In this document: positions 6,180 to 11,950 of the stretch, piece after piece
How positions within the stretch are numbered: position 1 is the first letter of the stretch
Layout of the letters: every line of letters begins with the position of its first letter
Assembly: GCA_964348225.1 (NCBI GenBank)
Contig: CAYGBM010000027.1
Span: 1 to 14,594 of the forward strand
Direction of reading: 5' to 3'
DNA from: CAYGBM01 sp964348225
Lineage (GTDB): Bacteria; Patescibacteriota; Minisyncoccia; Minisyncoccales; CG1-02-41-26
Length of the DNA stretch: 14,594 nucleotides
Notes under the pieces: model-generated
Told to the model about the DNA's origin: nothing
Database searches by the model: none
What the model saw: only the letters and a program-made list of their open reading frames with translations
Program-made: the position numbers and the translations under genes

Positions 6180-7406
6180 ATGAAAAAAACTAAGATATAC
6201 GATGTAATAATTGTTGGAGCTGGGCCAGCCGGGCTTTCAACTGCTTTGGAGTGTGCAAAAAGAGGACTGAATATTTTGCTTATTGAAGAAAGTCCCCTGC
6301 TCCAAACCGAGAAATCCTGGCTAACCTTTCCTGATGCAGTAAAGAGATATCCCTTATTGAAAAAAGCAATAACAAACAGAGTTCATCGCTTGAGACTTTA
6401 CAATTTTAACAAAGGAGAGGCTTTTGATTCTGACAGAACCGCAAAAACAGGATATATTATTGAGCAAGCATTAATGAACAAAGCTTACAAAAAAGAGATA
6501 AAGCAACATAGAAAATGCAAGATTTTGGATAGAACCTTGTACCAAAAAAGCTATCGGGAAGATGGTTTAGTTAAAGTAAAAACAAGCAAAGGAGATTTTA
6601 CAGGTAAAATAATTGCTGATTGCAGCGGCAGCTATTCAGCTGTGGCAGAGGATTTGGAAGTCGCTAATGAAAAATTCTGGTTGTTTATGTGCTATTTCTT
6701 GAGAATTTATAAAAAAGATGCTCTTTCTGACTATGATTCTGTAGTTTTTTCAAGGGGACAGCCGGACTTTATTTCAATTGGGACAGCTGGCGCTCTTTAT
6801 CCGAATTCAAAGAAATATTTTGATATCGGCATTGCTGGTTATTTAAGAAGCAATAGGGACACGGGCAAAATAAAAGCAAAATTGAAAAGGCAAATGATTA
6901 ATCTATGGAATTTTTTTCAAAAACAAGGTTTAATCAAAAAAGAGGTAGCTATTGATTTTAGCAAAGAGTTTTATGGGGGCATTAGGGTAACTCCGAGAAG
7001 ACAGATTGTTGATGATAATATTGTCTTGGTTGGCGATTCAGCCGGCCAGGGCTCCCCTATCAGCGGTGAAGGTTTAAGAACAGGCCTTTATTATGGAGAG
7101 ATGGCAGGCAGGATAATTGCAGAAGCAATCAAGAAGAACGATTACACTAAAAAAACATTGGAAAAATATTCTGTTTTGTGTCAAAAAAAGCCCCTTTTTG
7201 GATACAGATATGGTTTACTTACCCAGTTTTTACTAAGGAACAACTTAATCTTAGGTTATCCCTTCACAAAGCTTCATAACTTGTACCATAGGAATAAAAG
7301 GAGTAGAAAAATTTTGTTGAATCAAGGCTTGAAAATAATGAGGAACGACCCTATCTCTTTTGAAGAAGGTTTTAAAATTTTAATGAAATTTTATTTGCCC
7401 CGTTAA
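6180..7406 (+). CDS. Geranylgeranyl-reductase-family FAD-dependent oxidoreductase
   Basis: This 408-residue flavoprotein has an N-terminal Rossmann motif DVIIVGAGPAGLS (8-20), with Glu36/Glu37 at the end of the second strand for ADP-ribose binding. A middle IIADCSGSYS (144-153) follows, then the second FAD motif IVLVGDSAGQGSPISGEG (281-298). This order is typical of the geranylgeranyl reductase branch of the PHBH-like flavoproteins. Members hydrogenate double bonds of prenyl chains in archaeal lipids, chlorophyll or quinones; others oxidise unrelated substrates. The gene starts 3 bases after amrS and ends 2 bases before the LigB-like gene, so it belongs to the AmmeMemoRadiSam operon. No Shine-Dalgarno is visible. 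The substrate is inferred only from family and context, including the short-chain prenyl synthase nearby. A different hydroxylase or dehydrogenase role remains possible. Confidence 0.8.
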   Translation: MKKTKIYDVIIVGAGPAGLSTALECAKRGLNILLIEESPLLQTEKSWLTFPDAVKRYPLLKKAITNRVHRLRLYNFNKGEAFDSDRTAKTGYIIEQALMNKAYKKEIKQHRKCKILDRTLYQKSYREDGLVKVKTSKGDFTGKIIADCSGSYSAVAEDLEVANEKFWLFMCYFLRIYKKDALSDYDSVVFSRGQPDFISIGTAGALYPNSKKYFDIGIAGYLRSNRDTGKIKAKLKRQMINLWNFFQKQGLIKKEVAIDFSKEFYGGIRVTPRRQIVDDNIVLVGDSAGQGSPISGEGLRTGLYYGEMAGRIIAEAIKKNDYTKKTLEKYSVLCQKKPLFGYRYGLLTQFLLRNNLILGYPFTKLHNLYHRNKRSRKILLNQGLKIMRNDPISFEEGFKILMKFYLPR

Positions 7407-7408
7407 AT

Positions 7409-8209
7409 ATGTTAAGATTTGCTGCAATTTTACCCCATCCCCCAATAATTTTGCCAACAATTGGCAGTCCACCCGATTTGGACAAGGTTTCCAAAACAAT
7501 TAAAGCTATGGAAAAAATAGCTGAAGTTTTTGCTCGCCCATCCATTGAGACAATAGTTGTTGTTTCGCCTCACGGGCCAGTGGATTTCAATGCTTTTACA
7601 ACCACTGACTCCCCTACCCTAGCTGGCCATTTTTATAATTTTGGTGATTTTAAAACAGAATTTATTTTTAAAAACGACCGAGATTTTGTTGCTTTACTAG
7701 AAAAACAAAGCAGCGAGGCAGTTATTCCTTTAAAAAAAGTTGAACTCAAAGAACTTGACCATGGAGTTTTAGTGCCTCTTTACTACTTGGCTCAAGAGCA
7801 TTCCAATTTTCGAGTAGTTCCAATTGCCTATTCTTTTTTGAACCCAAAAATTCATTTTGAGTTTGGAAAAGCCTTGCAAAAAGCAATGGAAAGCCATAGC
7901 AAGAGCGTTGCTTTAATAGCTTCTGGAGATTTGTCGCACCGCTTGACTCCTCAAGCACCTGCTGGCTTTAGCCCTAGAGGCAAGGAATTTGATGAAAAAT
8001 TGATTAGTCTCTTGAAAAAGAAAGATGTTGATGCAATCTTGAATATGTCCCCTGAATTACTTGAAGAAGTTGGTGAGTGTGCTTATCGGTCAATAATAAT
8101 TTTGCTGGGAGCTTTGAGCAATAAAGAATGGGAGGTAGAGATTCTCTCTTATGAAGGCCCTTTTGGCGTTGGCTACCTCGTTGCCTCTTTCCGTCTCCCA
8201 AACCCCTAA
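7409..8209 (+). CDS. LigB/Memo-like class III extradiol dioxygenase-fold protein (AmmeMemoRadiSam)
   Basis: The protein has 266 residues. Conserved elements are ILPHPPIILP (7-16, His10), VVSPHGPVDF (51-60, His55), ELDHGVLVPLYYL (115-127, His118), ASGDLSHRLTP (171-181, Asp174, His177), GECAYRS (222-228) and SYEGPFGVGYLVASF (247-261). The histidines match the metal site of LigB-type extradiol dioxygenases. In many bacteria this domain is the N-terminal half of AmmeMemoRadiSam protein A, fused to AMMECR1. Here it stands alone and AMMECR1 is encoded two genes downstream. It is not a canonical Memo protein (protein B), although the folds are related. The reaction is unknown. It starts 2 bases after the flavoprotein gene and is followed immediately by a perfect palindrome. 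Confidence 0.85.
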   Translation: MLRFAAILPHPPIILPTIGSPPDLDKVSKTIKAMEKIAEVFARPSIETIVVVSPHGPVDFNAFTTTDSPTLAGHFYNFGDFKTEFIFKNDRDFVALLEKQSSEAVIPLKKVELKELDHGVLVPLYYLAQEHSNFRVVPIAYSFLNPKIHFEFGKALQKAMESHSKSVALIASGDLSHRLTPQAPAGFSPRGKEFDEKLISLLKKKDVDAILNMSPELLEEVGECAYRSIIILLGALSNKEWEVEILSYEGPFGVGYLVASFRLPNP

Positions 8210-8211
8210 AC

Positions 8212-8234
8212 TTACAACCCCCAGGGGGTTGTAA
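8212..8234. repeat. Perfect 11-bp palindrome inside the amr operon
   Basis: TTACAACCCCC and GGGGGTTGTAA are perfect complements around a single A, starting 2 bases after the LigB-like stop codon. No T run follows (TTAAGC), so it is not a good terminator. It may slow RNA decay or terminate weakly within the operon, or be a dispersed repeat. Confidence 0.75.
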
Positions 8235-8257
8235 TTAAGCTGCAAAGTTGAGATAAG

Positions 8258-8575
8258 ATGAAATTTAGTGTTGAAAACAAAACTAGAGAGAATTCCCCCA
8301 CTCTTTTGAGAAGAATAGGCTATCGTTTTCTTGGCATTGACCAAAAAACCGGGCAAATGAGTTTTACCCGTCCTTTAGAGCAAAATCCCTATCCCCGATT
8401 CCATCTTTATTCGAAAGAACAGGAAAAAACAGATAAGCTCTATTTTACTTTGCACCTTGACCAAAAAAAGCCAAGCTATAAAGGCGTTCCAGCCCACAGC
8501 GCAGAATATGAAGGCGAGTTCCTGGAAAAAGAAAAAGAGAGAATCAAAGAATTTTTTAATCCAAAAGCAACATGA
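8258..8575 (+). CDS. Conserved-looking 105-residue protein, function unknown
   Basis: This soluble, charged protein of 105 residues has no signal peptide or membrane span. Features are RRIGYRFLGIDQKTGQMSFTR (18-38), YPRFHLYS (45-52), YFTLHLDQKKPSYKG (62-76), and AHSAEYEGEFLEKEKERIKE (79-98), ending in a charged helix. Several His, Tyr, Asp and Glu residues could form a site, but I recognise no catalytic motif. Similar short proteins occur, in my recollection, in Patescibacteria genomes without a named function. It lies between the LigB-like and AMMECR1 genes, which are fused in other bacteria, so a role in the same system is plausible. Two palindromes flank it. Upstream GAG in TGAGATAAG is at best a weak ribosome binding site. 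Confidence 0.7.
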   Translation: MKFSVENKTRENSPTLLRRIGYRFLGIDQKTGQMSFTRPLEQNPYPRFHLYSKEQEKTDKLYFTLHLDQKKPSYKGVPAHSAEYEGEFLEKEKERIKEFFNPKAT

Positions 8576-8604
8576 CCTGAGGCTCGTACTTGGACAAATG
8601 CAGA

Positions 8605-8629
8605 CTGCCCAAGGACGGACCTCGGGCAG
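8605..8629. repeat. GC-rich inverted repeat before amrA
   Basis: CTGCCC (8605-8610) pairs with GGGCAG (8624-8629). After one mismatch AGG pairs with CCT, leaving a 5-base loop. CTCGGGCA is then repeated directly. The element is much more GC-rich than its surroundings. It lies 20 bases before the AMMECR1 start and could affect its translation. Confidence 0.6.
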
Positions 8630-8648
8630 CTCGGGCAATTAGAATTTT

Positions 8649-9185
8649 ATGGATGAATACACGAATTTAGCCAAACAAGCAGTGGAAGCTTTTATTAGGC
8701 AAGGCAAAGTCATTGTCTTGCCCAACGGCCTATCAAAAAAGATTCTAGAAAAGAAAGCTGGGGTTTTTGTTACTATTGAAAAGAGGGAGAAAGGTGAACA
8801 GAAAGAATTGCGGGGTTGTATTGGCACTTATTTGCCAACAAAAGAGAATATTGCTGAAGAAATAATCCGCAATGCTGTGGCTGCAGCCACCCAGGATTAT
8901 CGTTTCGGAGCAATAGAAGAAAGCGAACTCCCCTATCTTTCTTATACAGTTTATATTCTAGGTGCTCCTTTGCAGATTAAAGACATTAAAGAATTAGACC
9001 CGAAAAAATATGGTATATTAATAAAAACTACTGGTTTTCCTTTAAAGTCTGCGCTTCTCCTGCCTGATTTAGAGGGAATTGATACCATTGAGAAACAAAT
9101 AGCAATTGCTTGCCGAAAGGGCGGCATTAACGCAGAAAATGATAAAATAGTGATATATAAGTTTAGTGTTGAAAAACATAGCTAG
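8649..9185 (+). CDS. amrA: AMMECR1-domain protein, AmmeMemoRadiSam protein A
   Basis: The protein has 178 residues, one AMMECR1 domain. The hallmark LRGCIGTYLPT lies at residues 54-64 with Cys58. Other family features are GVFVTIEK (38-45), SYTVYILGAP (98-107), KYGILIK (120-126) and LLPDLEGIDTIEKQI (137-151). The biochemical role of AMMECR1 proteins is not settled; the strict RGCIG motif suggests a catalytic or ligand site. In many bacteria the domain is the C-terminal half of a fusion with a LigB-like domain, which here is a separate upstream gene. No Shine-Dalgarno precedes the ATG; the palindrome at 8605-8629 is close upstream. A 53-base AT-only tract separates it from the next gene. Confidence 0.93.
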   Translation: MDEYTNLAKQAVEAFIRQGKVIVLPNGLSKKILEKKAGVFVTIEKREKGEQKELRGCIGTYLPTKENIAEEIIRNAVAAATQDYRFGAIEESELPYLSYTVYILGAPLQIKDIKELDPKKYGILIKTTGFPLKSALLLPDLEGIDTIEKQIAIACRKGGINAENDKIVIYKFSVEKHS

Positions 9186-9190
9186 GCTAT

Positions 9191-9235
9191 AAAAATTTTT
9201 AATTTTTAATTTTTATTGAATTTTTAATTTTTAAA
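9191..9235. repeat. AT-only simple-sequence tract between amrA and the HhH gene
   Basis: AATTTTTAATTTTT-like units repeat several times, starting with the palindrome AAAAATTTTT. No promoter or terminator shape is clear. The tract is similar to the one inside murC at 3458-3490. Confidence 0.5.
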
Positions 9236-9238
9236 CAG

Positions 9239-9907
9239 ATGTCTAATAAAAAAATTGCTCAGATATTGCTTGAAATAGCAGGGTTGTTGGATGTAAAGGG
9301 TACAAAGTATAAACCGCAAAAATATAGAGCGGCAGCTTCAGCTTTAGAAAAACTAGAGAAAGATGTTTCTTTGATTTACAAGGAAGAAGGCTTGAAAGGG
9401 CTTGATAAGATTGAAGGGGTTGGCAAAAGCATTGCTCAGAAAATTGAAGAGTACTTAAAAAAAGGCAAAATCAAATATTACGAGGAACTAAAAGAGGAAA
9501 CAGCTATTCGTCAGATTATTACCCATTTTTTCAAGAGTAAGGGGTTGAGCCTAGAAGAGCTTAAACGGGATGCTAAAAAGAGGAAGATTGTTTATTCTCG
9601 TTTCACCAAGCCTGCCAGACAGCTTTTGGAGCTGGCAGGTTCCATTGAAAAAGCTAAAAAAGCCATTGACAAAGTGGCTGAGTGGGCAAATACCAGGGGT
9701 TTGGATTATGCCATTGAAACTGTTTTTAAAAAATGGCTTGAGCTTGACAGGTTAAAGCCCAAGGAAATAGTGAAAAAGCCGTTTTATGATGGCAAGCCAA
9801 TGGTTTGGTCGCAAACCTTTAGAAAATGGTATGTTATTGAGGATGATGGCAGGTGGCTTGAATTTGCTGATAAAGAAGATAAAATAGAGTGGCGAACCAT
9901 GAAATAA
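9239..9907 (+). CDS. PolX-type helix-hairpin-helix domain protein without a polymerase domain
   Basis: The protein has 222 residues. Residues 1-85 match the N-terminal domain of bacterial family X DNA polymerases: NKKIAQILLEIAGLLDVKG (3-21), KYRAAASALEKL (28-39) and the hairpin GLDKIEGVGKSIAQKIEEYL (54-73), which binds DNA backbone. The nucleotidyltransferase and PHP domains that normally follow are absent. Instead, residues 86-170 form a helical region (IVYSRFTKPARQLLEL, 117-132; AEWANTRGLDYAIETVFKKW, 147-166). Residues 180-222 are Trp/Tyr-rich (SQTFRKWYVIEDDGRWLEF, 191-209) and may form a small beta module. I recall this architecture from Patescibacteria proteins of unknown function. It probably binds DNA or RNA. 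It is the sixth gene of the operon, 6 bases before efp. Confidence 0.75.
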   Translation: MSNKKIAQILLEIAGLLDVKGTKYKPQKYRAAASALEKLEKDVSLIYKEEGLKGLDKIEGVGKSIAQKIEEYLKKGKIKYYEELKEETAIRQIITHFFKSKGLSLEELKRDAKKRKIVYSRFTKPARQLLELAGSIEKAKKAIDKVAEWANTRGLDYAIETVFKKWLELDRLKPKEIVKKPFYDGKPMVWSQTFRKWYVIEDDGRWLEFADKEDKIEWRTMK

Positions 9908-9913
9908 TTAAAT

Positions 9914-10477
9914 ATGCTTTCTCATAATGAATTGACAAAAGGTACTCTTTTTATTTTAAACGGCCAGCCGTGCCAGGTGCTTGAGCATTCGCATAGCTTT
10001 AAGGGCAGGGGTGGGTCAGTGATGCAGGTTAAAATAAAGAACTTAGCTACGGGTGCCACTTTGTCCAAAACCTTTCATCCAGGCGATAGCTTTGAAGAGG
10101 CTGAGGTTTTAAAAAAACAATTAAAGTTTCTCTACTCGCACAGAGAAAAGTATGTTTTTGTAAAGCCAGAGAAAGCTAGCAAAAGAATTGAGCTTGGGAA
10201 AGAGCAGATTGGTTCTGGAGTTCAATTTTTAAAACAGAATGAAATGGTAGAGGGCTTGGAGTTTGAGGGTGAAATAATCAATATCTCTTTGCCAATAAAA
10301 GTTAATCTCAAAGTTACTGAGGCTCCTCCGGGTGTTAGGGCTGGCAGGGCGGAAGCTGGCACCAAACAAGTCAGCTTGGAAACAGGAGCTCAAATAAATA
10401 CCCCGCTTTTTGTGGAAGGAGGTGATATTATTGAGGTTAATACTCAAACAGGTGAGTATGTGAGAAGGATTGAATAA
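9914..10477 (+). CDS. efp: Elongation factor P
   Basis: EF-P has 187 residues and relieves ribosome stalling at polyproline stretches by binding near the E site. The three-domain layout is complete: an N-terminal KOW-like domain (1-62), a central OB domain (about 65-125) and a C-terminal OB domain with the family signature AGTKQVSLETGAQINTPLFV (147-166). The loop that reaches the peptidyl-transferase centre reads FKGRGGSV (29-36), so the tip residue is Arg32, not the Lys of E. coli. Arg-type EF-P is rhamnosylated by EarP in some proteobacteria. No EarP, EpmA or YmfI-like modifier is seen in the window, so it may act unmodified. It ends the operon and converges on the DUF4015 gene with 4 bases between stop codons. 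Confidence 0.96.
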   Translation: MLSHNELTKGTLFILNGQPCQVLEHSHSFKGRGGSVMQVKIKNLATGATLSKTFHPGDSFEEAEVLKKQLKFLYSHREKYVFVKPEKASKRIELGKEQIGSGVQFLKQNEMVEGLEFEGEIINISLPIKVNLKVTEAPPGVRAGRAEAGTKQVSLETGAQINTPLFVEGGDIIEVNTQTGEYVRRIE

Positions 10478-10481
10478 TCCC

Positions 10482-11936
10482 CTACTCTTTTTCTGTGCTC
10501 GTTTTTGCTGTGGTGGTTGCTGCTGTTGTTGTTGAATCTTGCTTTTCTTCTCTTTCTTTTGTTGTTATTTTTGGTGTTGTTGTGGTTTCAGTGGTTGTAG
10601 CTTCGGTTGTGGTGGCTGGCTCAGGCTTAGGCTTCAAGAGAGCTTCTTTCGTGTAAATATTCCAAGAATTCCACAGCATAAAACCTTTAAAATTGTCTCC
10701 GGAGGCTTTTTTTAATGCTTCAATTTCTAACTTAACCATTTTAGCGTCGTAATACACACCTCTTAAATTGAAATCTTGCAGCCATGGTCTGAATCCTATA
10801 TTGATTGGCTGAGAACTTGTTGGGTTAGACTCTTTAAAAACTTTCAGCCTGTAAAGAGCCTTTTCTGTTGCGTCTTTTACTACCTCATAGGGATATTTGG
10901 CTGGTTCTTTATATCCTAAAAAGCCGGGAGAATAATGAGACGGATAAACCATAGGGCAGACAAAATCAAAGTATAAGAAAGCATCCTCAATAACTTGGCC
11001 TATGCCCAGGTCATCTTTGTTAGCAGTAGATAAGCCAAAAAGGTCAACAGATATTTTAATTCCTGATGTCTCCTGTCTGAGATGTTTGAAAAAGTCTTTT
11101 ATAACAAGATGTTTTGATGTGGTAGCGTCCCAGAGAGGAAAAACCATATCTTTTAGGTCACCATCTGATGGGAAACGGACATAATCAAAATTTATTTCAT
11201 CAAAGCCAAGGCTGGCTGTTTCCCTTGCAATGGCTGCTGTATAATTCCAGGCTTCTTTGCTGGCTGGGTCAATCCAATGCAAGCCGAGATCATCAATCCA
11301 AAGAGAAGAAGCGGAAAAAGAGCTTGGTTTTTGGGTGGCAGTGTTCTGGCTTGAGGTTGCTGTTGTTGTTGATAGCTTTGCCTTGCTGTGAACTGCTAAA
11401 TCCGGCCTGGCTTTAGCCAAAACCGGGTCTTGAAAAATAGTGACTCTGGCAATGACGTAGATTCCTTTCTTGTGGAATTGTTCTATAAGAGATTCAACGT
11501 CTTTCAGTCTTATATGTTCTGCTTTGTATTTTTCAACCTGTTCAAGCTTTGTGTCATAAGCCACATAGCCTGAGAAATCTTTTACATCAATAACTACGGC
11601 ATTAACCTCTGTTGAAGAAGCAAGCTCAATTATATAATCAATATTGCTTTTGATGCTGGCTGACCAGCTTGTTAAATAGACAGCCTTAATAATTTCTGGA
11701 GCTGGAGAAAGAGGCTTGGGGCTTTCATCAATTTCAGTTTCCATTGGCAAAGAGGAAGAAACAATCTCTTGGTTTGTTTCTTGAAACAAGGGATCTTCAG
11801 GTAAAGGCTTATCCTGAATAATCTGGGCTTTTGATGGAGGCTGAAATTCTATTGTTGGCTCGGGCTCTGAAGCAAAAAATACCCCAACAATTATTAGAAC
11901 CAATGCTATAGAAAAAATTATAATGTAGAACTTCAT
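10482..11936 (-). CDS. Membrane-anchored putative glycoside hydrolase (DUF4015 family)
   Basis: The protein has 484 residues. Residues 3-22 form an N-terminal signal anchor with no clear cleavage site, followed by a Pro/Glu-rich linker to about residue 82. The TIM-barrel-like catalytic region shows VNAVVIDVKDFSGYVAYDT (111-129), YVIARVTIFQDP (160-171), LGLHWIDP (217-224), GFDEINFDYVRFPSDG (244-259), ISVDLFGLS (295-303), CPMVYPSHY (327-335) and GFMLWNSWNIYT (418-429). These match the putative glycosyl hydrolase family once called DUF4015, whose substrates are mostly unknown. Acidic residues in DEINFDYVRFP are the likely active site. A Ser/Thr-rich stretch (184-212) interrupts the domain, and the last 45 residues are Thr/Glu-rich low complexity. 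The gene starts 14 bases after the ABC exporter, likely in the same operon, suggesting envelope or surface glycan work. Confidence 0.85.
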   Translation of the reverse strand: MKFYIIIFSIALVLIIVGVFFASEPEPTIEFQPPSKAQIIQDKPLPEDPLFQETNQEIVSSSLPMETEIDESPKPLSPAPEIIKAVYLTSWSASIKSNIDYIIELASSTEVNAVVIDVKDFSGYVAYDTKLEQVEKYKAEHIRLKDVESLIEQFHKKGIYVIARVTIFQDPVLAKARPDLAVHSKAKLSTTTATSSQNTATQKPSSFSASSLWIDDLGLHWIDPASKEAWNYTAAIARETASLGFDEINFDYVRFPSDGDLKDMVFPLWDATTSKHLVIKDFFKHLRQETSGIKISVDLFGLSTANKDDLGIGQVIEDAFLYFDFVCPMVYPSHYSPGFLGYKEPAKYPYEVVKDATEKALYRLKVFKESNPTSSQPINIGFRPWLQDFNLRGVYYDAKMVKLEIEALKKASGDNFKGFMLWNSWNIYTKEALLKPKPEPATTTEATTTETTTTPKITTKEREEKQDSTTTAATTTAKTSTEKE

Positions 11937-11950
11937 AGGGATTATTTTTT

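Noticed and set aside
8375..8638. A minus-strand frame beginning MPELPEV, like the start of formamidopyrimidine-DNA glycosylase
   Set aside because: The resemblance comes from the GC-rich inverted repeat. The following residues do not match the glycosylase and the frame is antisense to the 105-residue gene.
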